The position numbers and the translations under genes were made by a program. A DNA stretch of 47,257 bases, taken from NCBI GenBank assembly GCA_937870585.1, contig CALMZE010000106.1, positions 1 through 47,257 on the forward strand, in the 5' to 3' direction. The notes under the pieces are model-generated. The model was not told the origin of the DNA, searched no databases, and was given only the letters and a program-made list of their open reading frames with translations. This stretch comes from an uncultured Sphingomonadales bacterium. GTDB lineage: Bacteria > Pseudomonadota > Alphaproteobacteria > Sphingomonadales > Sphingomonadaceae. Below, one piece after another: positions 16,279-23,884 of the stretch (the first letter of the stretch is position 1; every line of letters starts with the position of its first letter).

Positions 16279-17133
16279 ATGAACAATCCAAAGATACCCA
16301 AGCGCATCTTCCACGATGCCCGCAAAGACGCCGATTTTGCCAAGCTGGACCGCGAAACGGATCAGACGCGCAGCCCCTCCTATAAGCTGGCTTTTCAGGA
16401 TACGGACTTTCTGCTGCGCGAAGATCTGCGCCCCGTCCGGTTCCAGCTGGAACTGCTCAAACCCGAATTGCTGATGGATGAAGCGAAGATCGGATCGACC
16501 TTCGTCATGTACGGCTCGGCGCGCATTCCGGAGCCCGGCCAGATGGGCAATAGCGAGGATGCGGACATTGCCACCAGTCTGGAGGCGAAAGCGAAATATT
16601 ACGCCGAGGCGCGCAAACTCGCGCAACTGGCGAGTATGGCTCCGGCGGACGCGGATGGCACGCGGCAGTTCGTGGTCTGCTCAGGCGGTGGCCCGTCGAT
16701 CATGGAGGCCGCCAATCGCGGCGCGCAGGATGTGGGGAAGGAGAGCGTGGGGCTGAACATCGTCTTGCCGCACGAACAGGCCCCCAATCCCTATGTCACG
16801 CCGTCACTCAGCTTCCAGTTTCACTATTTCGCGCTGCGCAAGATGCACTTCCTGCTGCGCGCCCGCGCGGTGGCGGTCTTCCCCGGCGGCTTTGGCACGT
16901 TTGACGAATTTTTTGAGCTGCTGACGCTGATCCAGACCGGCAAGATCAAACCGATGCCCGTGCTGCTGTTCGGTGCGGACTTCTGGGACCGGGTCGTCAA
17001 TTTTCAGGCGCTGGCCGATGAAGGGGTTATCAACCGGCGCGATCTGGACATCATCACCCGCGTTGAAACCGCCGACGAGGCCTGGGCGGTGGTCCAAGCC
17101 TGGTATAATGGCGGTCAGACGATGAAGCTGTAA
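16279..17133 (+). CDS. LOG family protein, long form (TIGR00730-like)
   Basis: 284 residues. The lysine-decarboxylase-like Rossmann fold of LOG proteins is shown by VCSGGGPSIMEAANRGA and PGGFGTFDEFFELLTLIQTGK (the PGGxGTxxE active-site motif). Plant LOG enzymes release free cytokinins from nucleotides; bacterial members are nucleotide 5-monophosphate phosphoribohydrolases of uncertain role. The N-terminal 90 residues are an extra segment found in long bacterial members. ATG 16279 is ten bases past the extensin stop; the longer open frame to 16009 only overlaps that gene. A second, short LOG protein is at 42469-43050. Confidence 0.88.
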   Translation: MNNPKIPKRIFHDARKDADFAKLDRETDQTRSPSYKLAFQDTDFLLREDLRPVRFQLELLKPELLMDEAKIGSTFVMYGSARIPEPGQMGNSEDADIATSLEAKAKYYAEARKLAQLASMAPADADGTRQFVVCSGGGPSIMEAANRGAQDVGKESVGLNIVLPHEQAPNPYVTPSLSFQFHYFALRKMHFLLRARAVAVFPGGFGTFDEFFELLTLIQTGKIKPMPVLLFGADFWDRVVNFQALADEGVINRRDLDIITRVETADEAWAVVQAWYNGGQTMKL

Positions 17134-17378
17134 AAGGTTACGAACCCGGCAGCGAAGCTCGTCGCGAAAAAGGTCGTGTTCTCGCTCGGCTTCCAGCGCA
17201 AGCGGTGGATCACCTCGGGGGAGGGGGCCGTCAGCGGAATGTCGTGCTGCGGCTCGATGAACAGGGCAGGCTCCTCCGCCTCCTCATCCCAATCGGAAGT
17301 GGAGAAGGCCGAAGCCGGAAGGGAACGGCGGAACGAATGCCTTGCGGCTTCGTGACTCAATACCAGTGCGCGTCTCAT
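17115..17378 (-). CDS. small hypothetical protein with C-terminal membrane segment
   Basis: 87 residues from ATG 17378 (GTG 17387 is possible). I do not recognise a family. The N-terminus is basic (MRRALVLSHEAARHSFRRSL), the middle is acidic (DWDEEAEEPALFIEP), and the C-terminus ends in a hydrophobic stretch (FFATSFAAGFVTFYSFIV), a tail-anchor layout. It converges on the LOG gene with a 19-bp overlap. No clear ribosome-binding site is seen. The rightward frame across the same bases is less protein-like. If it is not a gene, 17134-17472 is empty. Confidence 0.5.
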   Translation of the reverse strand: MRRALVLSHEAARHSFRRSLPASAFSTSDWDEEAEEPALFIEPQHDIPLTAPSPEVIHRLRWKPSENTTFFATSFAAGFVTFYSFIV

Positions 17379-17472
17379 GGGAGGCACGGTAAACGGATTG
17401 TTTACGAAATGAGCAAGGACGCATTGCGGTTAACGTGCGCGCGTCCGGAAACGGGACATCAACCGCTTTGGT

Positions 17473-18792
17473 TCACCACCAGGATTTGGGCGGCGTGTAA
17501 CCCCTGATCCGGTCGGTCAGCATCCGGGCCTGCGCAATCAGCAACGCTTCGCTGCCCATCGGGCCGATGAGTTGCAACGAGAGCGGCAGGTTATCGCCCG
17601 TCATGCCGACCGGTAAGACGATGGCGGGCAGTCCAGAGACATCAGCCAATATGGCAAGATCGTTCATGGAAGGCGCGTGGGCACCACCGTGCATTTCTGC
17701 TGGATGAGGTGTGGTGGGGGTCAACAGCAGAGTGTCTGTGCCAATCTGCTCGCGCAGGGCTTGCCCGGCGAGGCGGAGTGCGGCCAGGTCCTCATTCATA
17801 ATCTCCGGATTCTGGTTCAGTACGCGCTCGATGCGGCGCTGCATGGCTTCGGAAAGAACTGCGCACCGCTCTTCTCCCAAAGCCGCCAACTCGCCTGCCA
17901 GGCAATAATCGGTGTAATTGCGCGCGGCCTTGCCGATGCGTCCGGGGGATGCTGGAAGATCAAGCGTAAAAGGCTGTTCATGCAGCAAGGAGAGGGCATA
18001 GCGGTAATGCGCGGCTACATCTTCGTTGAGTTCCATCTCCTCAGTCGTGCTGAGCGTCTTCATGTCAAACGGGTTGAGCGCAGCATTGAGATCGGGCGGC
18101 GCAACCGCAGAAAGTATGGCCGTCAGATCGTCCATGGACCGTGCGCAGACTGCCAGGGCATCGAACGAAGGGTTGAGCGGCAACAGCCCGTCCAGATCCA
18201 TCGCGCCCCGGCTGGGCCTGAGCGCGAAGACGCCGCAGGCTGCCGCGGGAATGCGCATTGCACCCAATGTATCGCCGCCGATCGCGGCCAAGACAAAGCC
18301 CGCAGCAACTGCTGCGCCAGCTCCGCCCATCGCACCTGCCGGAGACAGGCCTTCGCCATGCGGATTATAGGTGCGCCCGCTCCAGGGATTGTCGCCGGTG
18401 CAGCCAACGCCACCCTCATCCATGGAGAGCGTGCCGAGCACCACCGCCCCCGCTTCGCGCAAGCGGTGGACGACCTCGGCATCCTCGCTGGACACAATCC
18501 CGCGCCTTGCTTCCAGCCCGGCGCGACAATCTAGGCCACGCACGGCAATGTTGGACGACACGGCCACCGGCACACCTTCCAGCGGGCGCTGCATGTCGGT
18601 CTGGAAACGGGCGGCGCTGCCATGGGCGGCGCGCAGCACCGAATCGCGATCCAGTTGCGCGATCACGTTGATGCGCGGATTGAGGCGATCAATCCGCTCC
18701 ATCATGTGCCCGATCACGTTCACCGGGTTGGTCTGGCCATGTAGATAGGCCAGCTTCAACCCGACTGTGCCGAGACGGTGCCACGCGTCCAC
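17473..18792 (-). CDS. amidase-signature family protein lacking the catalytic triad
   Basis: 439 residues, full length for GatA-like amidases, and clearly of that fold (GDNPWSGRTYNPHGEGLSPAG, GGAGAAVAAGFVLAAIGGDT, RIPAAACGVFALRPSRG). In active members a Lys and two Ser form the triad, in GVPxAIKDN, GGSSGG and GSDTGGSIR. Here the matching positions read Ser79 (PVAVSSNI), Ala154 (PAGAMGG) and Ala178 (GDTLGAMR). It is therefore predicted to be catalytically dead by the known mechanism; a binding or scaffold role is inference. The frame has no stops or shifts, so it is not an ordinary pseudogene. A single-gene unit. Confidence 0.85.
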   Translation of the reverse strand: MDAWHRLGTVGLKLAYLHGQTNPVNVIGHMMERIDRLNPRINVIAQLDRDSVLRAAHGSAARFQTDMQRPLEGVPVAVSSNIAVRGLDCRAGLEARRGIVSSEDAEVVHRLREAGAVVLGTLSMDEGGVGCTGDNPWSGRTYNPHGEGLSPAGAMGGAGAAVAAGFVLAAIGGDTLGAMRIPAAACGVFALRPSRGAMDLDGLLPLNPSFDALAVCARSMDDLTAILSAVAPPDLNAALNPFDMKTLSTTEEMELNEDVAAHYRYALSLLHEQPFTLDLPASPGRIGKAARNYTDYCLAGELAALGEERCAVLSEAMQRRIERVLNQNPEIMNEDLAALRLAGQALREQIGTDTLLLTPTTPHPAEMHGGAHAPSMNDLAILADVSGLPAIVLPVGMTGDNLPLSLQLIGPMGSEALLIAQARMLTDRIRGYTPPKSWW

Positions 18793-18897
18793 TTCAATCT
18801 CCGAATATCAGGCAGCCCCTGTTGATGCCCAATCCGGAATTAACCCTAGAAGTGCTCAGAAATTCTTAATGTCGTCTATCTGATTGACACAAAAGAC

Positions 18898-20073
18898 CTA
18901 TCCGCGCCCACCGAACAATTGACGCCCCGCCAGATCGAGCATGATTTCTTCGGAGCCGCCTCCGATGGCATTGACGCGGACTTCGCGATAGATGCGCTCC
19001 ACCTTGCTGCCGGTGATGTAGCTGGCCCCTCCGAGCACTTGTGCGGCTTCACGCGCGACCGCTTCCAGCATCCGCGTGGCGTTAACTTTCAGCATGGCGA
19101 AATCGGCAGGCCGATCCCGCCCTTCCTTCACCTGCCACGCGCAGAGGTCCACCCAGGCTTGCGTTGCGTCAATCTGGCGCTCCATGTCCGCCAGCTTGAT
19201 GCGGATCGATTGGTGGCCGACCAGTGCCTTGCCGAAGGTCTCACGCTGCTGCGCCCAGTCCACCGCCTCCTGCAAACAAACGCGCGCAAAGGCGCAGCAG
19301 CCCATCGCCATGCCCAGCCGCTCGCTGTTGAAATTGCGCATGATGCCGATGAAGCCGCCATTTTCAGGGCCGATCAGGTTCTCGGCAGGCACTTCCACAT
19401 CTTCAAAGAAGATCGCCGCCGTATCCGAACAGCGCCAGCCCATCTTGTCGAGCCGGTTGCGCGAGACGCCCTTGCTGTTCATGTCGATGAGCAGCAGCGA
19501 GACGCCGCCCGCGCCCGGCCCGCCGGTGCGCACCGCGCAGGTCAGCCAGTCGGCGCGCATCCCTGATGTGATGAACATCTTGGAGCCGTTGACGATGTAG
19601 CGATCACCCTTTTTCTCGGCCTTGGTCTTGAGGTTGGCCACATCCGACCCGCCCGAGGGTTCTGTGATGCCCAGCGCGATGATCTTTTCACCCGCCAGCA
19701 CCGGAACGGCGATGCGCTGCTTCATCTCCTCGCTGCCCATCGCGAGGACGGGGGGCAGGCCGATGCCATGCGTCATCAGGCTCGCGCCAAGCCCGCCAGC
19801 ACCAACCGCTGAGAGTTCTTCGGTCTGCACCATGCCGTGAAAGATGTCGAAACCGTCGCTGTGCCCGCCATATTCTTCGGGATAGCGCAGGCCCAGAATG
19901 CCGGCTTCTGCCGCCTTTTTGTGAAGGTCACGCGGCAATTCGCCTTCGGCTTCCCAGCGATCAATATGCGGGGCGACTTCCTGCGCGACGAAACGGCGCA
20001 CGCTCTGCGCCAGCGCTTCATGCGTTTCGTCATAATAAGGAGAGCGGGCGCGCCACTGATCGAAGATTGTCAT
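18898..20073 (-). CDS. acyl-CoA dehydrogenase
   Basis: 391 residues with the full three-part fold. The FAD/substrate strand is recognisable by ALGITEPSGGSDVANLKTKAEKKGDRYIVNGSKMFITSG (given here as the landmarks ITEPSGGSDVAN and NGSKMFITSG), FNSERL marks helix F-G, and REVRVNAIGGGSEEIMLDL closes the C-terminus. In medium-chain enzymes the catalytic Glu lies in IYEGTSEI; here that place is Gly (AIGGGSEEI), so the base must come from elsewhere, as in long-chain and isovaleryl types. Substrate unknown. No other beta-oxidation gene is adjacent. Confidence 0.93.
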   Translation of the reverse strand: MTIFDQWRARSPYYDETHEALAQSVRRFVAQEVAPHIDRWEAEGELPRDLHKKAAEAGILGLRYPEEYGGHSDGFDIFHGMVQTEELSAVGAGGLGASLMTHGIGLPPVLAMGSEEMKQRIAVPVLAGEKIIALGITEPSGGSDVANLKTKAEKKGDRYIVNGSKMFITSGMRADWLTCAVRTGGPGAGGVSLLLIDMNSKGVSRNRLDKMGWRCSDTAAIFFEDVEVPAENLIGPENGGFIGIMRNFNSERLGMAMGCCAFARVCLQEAVDWAQQRETFGKALVGHQSIRIKLADMERQIDATQAWVDLCAWQVKEGRDRPADFAMLKVNATRMLEAVAREAAQVLGGASYITGSKVERIYREVRVNAIGGGSEEIMLDLAGRQLFGGRG

Positions 20074-20092
20074 TTTTGTCCTTCACTTCCAT

Positions 20093-20175
20093 GTGCTCCG
20101 GGCTTGACCCGGAGCGGTGTGGCATAGCGTGAGCGGGCTCGCCATGGCCCCACAGGGCTCCGGCCTTCGCCGGAG
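20093..20175. repeat. dispersed palindrome, family B, copy 2
   Basis: Left hairpin GCTCCGGG-CTTGA-CCCGGAGC (20095-20115) and right hairpin CTCCGGCCTTCGCCGGAG (20158-20175), separated by about 42 bases containing GTGTGGCATAGCGTGAGC. The right arm and its flank (ACAGGGCTCCGGCC) match copy 1 closely; the left arm has drifted. It fills the gap between DUF2177 and the acyl-CoA dehydrogenase gene. Confidence 0.85.
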
Positions 20176-20181
20176 AACAGG

Positions 20182-20592
20182 CTATCGTCCCGTCACCAAA
20201 CGTGTCAGCCACCAACCCGCCACTGCTGCGCTGCCGGTCAGCACCGTACCCCAGATGATGTCGAGCACCGTCACCTTCAGGCTCCACACCTTCAGTGTGG
20301 CGAAGTTTGTGAGATCATAGGTCATGTAGCACAGGCATCCCAGAACTGCTCCGTTCAGCAAGGCATCCTGCCAGCGTCCGCTCCTCAGAGCAGGGAGCAC
20401 GGCGAAGTGCAGCATGCCTGCGATGTAGATGAGGTAGAAGACCACCGCAGGCCCCAGCCGGAAGCCGGGGGCGAGCATCGCGCCGATTTCGGGCTGGTAA
20501 AGCCGGGTGTTCATCGTGCGCAGCCACACGCTGTCGATCAGGGCAAAGGCGAGCCCCGTGGCGACATAGGCGATGGCAGCGCGCGCGATCAT
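20182..20592 (-). CDS. DUF2177 family membrane protein
   Basis: 136 residues with four predicted membrane segments. The hallmark C-terminal block CYMTYDLTNFATLKVWSLK followed by DIIWGTVLTG identifies DUF2177. The function is not known. ATG 20592 overlaps the stop of the NUDIX gene upstream as ATGA, so the two are translated together. Confidence 0.9.
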   Translation of the reverse strand: MIARAAIAYVATGLAFALIDSVWLRTMNTRLYQPEIGAMLAPGFRLGPAVVFYLIYIAGMLHFAVLPALRSGRWQDALLNGAVLGCLCYMTYDLTNFATLKVWSLKVTVLDIIWGTVLTGSAAVAGWWLTRLVTGR

Positions 20593-21398
20593 TTGGTCAT
20601 CGTGCGCGTGACTTTGGGATCATAGGCGGTCACCGCCGCCGTCAGATTTTCCGCTGTCACCGGATAGCCCTGATCACCGGGAATGCAGAGATAATTGCCG
20701 TCCTCACGCACTTCCATGAAGGGAGAGATCATCTTGAGCTCAATCGTCTCCAGATGCGCCAGCGCCTCGTCATAGCCGCCGAACAGCGCCAGCCGCTCCA
20801 GATTGCGCATGGTGGGATAGATCACCTTCACCTTGTCCTGCGCTGCAAGGTCGATGACGTGCGATGCGCTCGCCCAGAAGGTGCGGACATTCTCCGTCTC
20901 ATCAACCACCGGCGGCGGCAGGTCTTCGGGCGCGCGGGCAACATAGAAGCGCGTATCGAACACGCGGGCTTCCTTATGCTTGGGCCGCCAGCGCGCGAAG
21001 GGCACGAGCGCGTCGAGATCGAGATCAAGGCTCGTCGTGTTGAGCAACTCGCTGAACGGCTTGTGCGCGTGCAGATGCGTGCGGGCATGGGCCAGCCAGT
21101 CATCGGACACCGAACCGATCAGACCGACCGGAATCAGGCTTTCCTCAATTGTTTCGCGGATGGCGGCAATGCGGGCCGCAGCTTCCTCCACGTCCAAATG
21201 CGCAAAGCGGGCACCGATGGCATGATCATCTTCATCCACGCGCCCGCCGGGAAACACCACAGCACCGCCTGCAAAGCGCATGCCTTTGGAGCGTTCCACC
21301 ATCAGCAGTTCGGGCGGTCCTTCCGGCACGTCACGGAACAAAACCAAGGTCGCAGCCGGAGTCGCGGGCGGAATATCGTTTTCATCCATCTCTATCAT
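20589..21398 (-). CDS. NUDIX hydrolase
   Basis: 269 residues. NUDIX enzymes cleave nucleoside diphosphates linked to another group. The box is spread as FAGGAVVFPGGRVDEDDHAIG then AAIRETIEESLIPVG, with the RE..EE core intact but a longer than usual spacer between the GG and RE parts, as in NUDT19-like members. Start chosen at ATG 21398 (MIEMDENDI); ATG 21389 is possible, and neither has a strong ribosome-binding site. The frame stays open to 21605 but runs into the family A repeat region. Substrate unknown. Confidence 0.88.
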   Translation of the reverse strand: MIEMDENDIPPATPAATLVLFRDVPEGPPELLMVERSKGMRFAGGAVVFPGGRVDEDDHAIGARFAHLDVEEAAARIAAIRETIEESLIPVGLIGSVSDDWLAHARTHLHAHKPFSELLNTTSLDLDLDALVPFARWRPKHKEARVFDTRFYVARAPEDLPPPVVDETENVRTFWASASHVIDLAAQDKVKVIYPTMRNLERLALFGGYDEALAHLETIELKMISPFMEVREDGNYLCIPGDQGYPVTAENLTAAVTAYDPKVTRTMTK

Positions 21399-21534
21399 GA
21401 CGTTTACGTTAAGCAGGCGGATTGCACTTTGCAATCGGCAAGGCGGTGATTGCGCGCGGCGGGCTTTCATGGCAGCTTCTTCGACCAAGCGGCTGGAGTT
21501 CGCCAAACTGTTTGGCGGTCGTTCCATCCCCGCT

Positions 21535-21619
21535 CGTGCTGAGCTTGTCGAAGCATTGTCCTTCTTGTTGCACAGCGGCGAGCGGAAAGGGCAGTCCTTC
21601 GACAAGCTCAGGACGAACG
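21535..21619. repeat. dispersed palindrome, family A, copy 2
   Basis: Left arm CGTGCTGAGCTTGTCGAAGC (21535-21554) and right arm CCTTCGACAAGCTCAGGACG (21596-21615) are nearly complementary, with CTTGTTGCACAG-type centre. It lies in the 260-bp gap between the divergent NUDIX and DUF4126 genes; the remaining bases of the gap hold no gene I can support. Confidence 0.9.
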
Positions 21620-21658
21620 CATTTGTGCTGAACGCGACTGGGTATAAGGAGTAGCGCG

Positions 21659-22261
21659 ATGGGGATTGTCGAATTGCTGGGCGTGGCGGGCAGTGTCAGC
21701 CTGCTCGCCGGATGGCGGCTTTATCTGTGTGTGTTCGCAACCGGGCTCGCCATGAAGACCGGCTATCTGGATCTGCCGTCCAACCTGCAAAGCCTGGATG
21801 TGCTCGCCAACCCCTGGGTGATCGGGGCCTCTGCCGTGGGACTGGTGGCGGAGTTTTTTGCAGACAAGATCGCTTGGCTCGATTCGATGTGGGATGCGGT
21901 CCACACCGCGATCCGACCAATTGGCGGCGCGCTGTTGGCGATGGCGATTGTCGATTCGTCCGATCCCACCTGGCAGGTGATCAGCCTGCTGCTGGGCGGC
22001 GGTGCGGCGCTGGCCAGTCACGCGACCAAGGCAGGCGCACGCGCGGTCGTCAATGCCAGCCCGGAGCCGTTCAGCAATGTCGCGGTCTCAACAGGCGAAG
22101 ATGTGATGACGGGCACGCTCACCTATTTCGCAGTGACCAATCCGGAGGCCTCGGTTGCGATTGCGGTCTTCCTGTTGGGGACAGCGATCTTCGGGCTCAT
22201 CATCATCCGGCGCGTGCTGCGCAAATTGTTCGGCACTGGCACCGCACCCGTGGCGACTTGA
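21659..22261 (+). CDS. DUF4126 domain membrane protein
   Basis: 200 residues, with about five hydrophobic segments. The N-terminal GVAGSVSLLAGWRLYLCVFATGL, the centre WLDSMWDAVHTAIRPIGGALL, and the Gly/Ala-rich AALASHATKAGARAVVNASPEPFSN are the conserved blocks of DUF4126. The function is unknown. It is followed after 33 bp by sufE in the same direction. RBS-like AAGGAG lies at 21646-21651, about seven bases before the ATG. Confidence 0.9.
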   Translation: MGIVELLGVAGSVSLLAGWRLYLCVFATGLAMKTGYLDLPSNLQSLDVLANPWVIGASAVGLVAEFFADKIAWLDSMWDAVHTAIRPIGGALLAMAIVDSSDPTWQVISLLLGGGAALASHATKAGARAVVNASPEPFSNVAVSTGEDVMTGTLTYFAVTNPEASVAIAVFLLGTAIFGLIIIRRVLRKLFGTGTAPVAT

Positions 22262-22294
22262 CAGGACCGGTCGCCATCCGCATCGGCGCGAACC

Positions 22295-22702
22295 ATGCGC
22301 AGCATTGACGATATTTTTGAAGAGTTCGACTTTCTCGACGCCGATGATCGCTATCGGCTGCTGATCGATCTGGGGCGCGATCTGGAGCCGATGCCCGACG
22401 CGTTGAAGACCGATGCCAGCCTTGTGCGCGGTTGTTCCGCGAGCGTCTGGGTCTATCCCATGGCGGGCGAGGGAGACCGGCTGCATTTTCTGGCAGACAG
22501 CAACGCCGCCATCACCAAGGGCATCGTTGCGCTCGTGCTGGCAACCGTGCAGGACAAGAGCGCTGCGGAGATTGTCGCGACTGACATGGAGGCGGCGCTC
22601 GCGCCGTTCAATCTGAAGGCACAGCTCAGTTCCAATCGCACGCAGGGCATTCCCAACATGATGGCCCTGATCCGCGAAACAGCAGCGCGTTACGCGGGGT
22701 AG
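22295..22702 (+). CDS. sufE: SufE family sulfur acceptor protein
   Basis: 135 residues. SufE accepts sulfane sulfur from a SufS-type cysteine desulfurase for Fe-S cluster assembly. The acceptor cysteine is Cys47 in SLVRGCSASVWV, and the SNRTQGIPNMMALI block near the C-terminus is also typical. No other suf gene is nearby, so it is a detached copy; a CsdE-like role is possible. It converges on gloB with a ten-base gap. Confidence 0.93.
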   Translation: MRSIDDIFEEFDFLDADDRYRLLIDLGRDLEPMPDALKTDASLVRGCSASVWVYPMAGEGDRLHFLADSNAAITKGIVALVLATVQDKSAAEIVATDMEAALAPFNLKAQLSSNRTQGIPNMMALIRETAARYAG

Positions 22703-22712
22703 GGGCACGCGA

Positions 22713-23444
22713 TTACCCCTTGAAACTGTCCTTCGCCGCGCGGCGTTCGGCCAATTGCTTCACGCTGGAGGCGCGCAGGAACGGATTGGTGGCCTTTTCC
22801 AGGGCTATGCTGGTCGGCACCGTTGCTTCACCTGCTGCTCGCGCTGCCTCCACTGCTGCCATACGCGTTTTGAGTGCGGCATTGTCCGGTTCGGCGACCA
22901 CGGCATAGCGCCCGTTGGAGAGGGTATATTCATGCGCGCAATAGACGGCGGTCTCATCGGGCATGGCTTCAAACTTGCGCATCGCGGCATACATTTGCGC
23001 GGCATCGCCTTCGAACAGGCGCCCGCAGCCCATGGCGAACAGCGTGTCGCCCGTGAAGGCTGCTGCTGCTTCGGGCAGATGATAGGCGATATGACCAGCG
23101 GTGTGCGCGGGCACATCAAGCACGTGGGCGGTCAGCGCGCCCAGCGCCACGCTGTCTCCTTCGCGCACCATGCGGTCAAGCGTCGGGATGCGGTCTGCCT
23201 CGCCTGCCGGGCCGGTGATGGTGCAGCCGGTTGCCGCTTTGATGTCAGCATTGCCGCCGGTGTGATCGGGGTGCCAGTGCGTGTTCCAGATCTGCGTGAT
23301 CGTCCAGCCGCGCGCATCGGCTTCGGCCAGAACGGCATCGGCCACAGCCGGGTCGACCACAATGGTTTCGCCGGATTCCGTCTCATGCGCCATCCAGACA
23401 TAATTGTCTGACAGAACCGGGATGCGAATGATTTCAAGCGCCAT
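22713..23444 (-). CDS. gloB: hydroxyacylglutathione hydrolase (glyoxalase II)
   Basis: 243 residues. It hydrolyses S-lactoylglutathione to lactate and glutathione. The metallo-beta-lactamase signature is complete: THWHPDHTGG gives His56, His58, Asp60, His61, then PAHTAGHIAY, TGDTLF and CAHEYTLSN supply the remaining ligands and glutathione contacts. ATG 23444 is one base after the gloA stop codon, with GGTAAG just before it. Together with gloA it forms a complete glyoxalase pathway. Confidence 0.95.
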   Translation of the reverse strand: MALEIIRIPVLSDNYVWMAHETESGETIVVDPAVADAVLAEADARGWTITQIWNTHWHPDHTGGNADIKAATGCTITGPAGEADRIPTLDRMVREGDSVALGALTAHVLDVPAHTAGHIAYHLPEAAAAFTGDTLFAMGCGRLFEGDAAQMYAAMRKFEAMPDETAVYCAHEYTLSNGRYAVVAEPDNAALKTRMAAVEAARAAGEATVPTSIALEKATNPFLRASSVKQLAERRAAKDSFKG

Positions 23445-23445
23445 C

Positions 23446-23862
23446 TTACCAATGCCCCACATTTGGCATGGAGGCCCAGGGCTCTGCGGGTTCGAGCGCC
23501 GCGCCATCCTGCAACAATTCCACTGAGATATTGTCTGGCGAGCGCACGAACGCCATCTTGCCGTCGCGCGGCGGTCGGTTGATCGTCACGCCGCCCTCCA
23601 TCAGGCGCTGGCAGTTTTCGTAGATATTGGGCACAGCATAGGCGACATGGCCGAAATTCCGGCCCTCGCCATAGCCGCCTTCATCCCAATTATAAGTGAG
23701 TTCGATCTGCGCCGATTCATCGCCGGGGGCAGCGAGGAAGATCAGCGTGAAGCGCCCCGCTTCGCTGTCAAAACGGCGCAGTTCCTGAAGGCCCAGCAGA
23801 TTGAAAAAGCGGATGGTGGCGTCCGGGTCTGACACGCGGATCATGGTGTGGAGATATTTCAT
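23446..23862 (-). CDS. gloA: lactoylglutathione lyase (glyoxalase I), VOC fold
   Basis: 138 residues. It isomerises the methylglyoxal-glutathione hemithioacetal to S-lactoylglutathione. The four metal ligands fall where expected: His5 (LHTMIRV), Glu54 (AQIELTYNWDEG), His72 (FGHVAYAV) and Glu115 (SVELLQ). It lies 22 bases after prsT and abuts gloB, so both glyoxalases are at the end of the Prs gene run, possibly on a shared transcript. Confidence 0.93.
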   Translation of the reverse strand: MKYLHTMIRVSDPDATIRFFNLLGLQELRRFDSEAGRFTLIFLAAPGDESAQIELTYNWDEGGYGEGRNFGHVAYAVPNIYENCQRLMEGGVTINRPPRDGKMAFVRSPDNISVELLQDGAALEPAEPWASMPNVGHW

Positions 23863-23884
23863 GGCTCCACCCTAACACGGTGGA

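Noticed and set aside
18765..18790. sigma-54-like TGGCAC...GC element at the start of the amidase gene
   Set aside because: Spacing GG-N10-GC fits, but the downstream half lacks TTGC and the element lies inside the coding sequence; not upstream of any gene on that strand.
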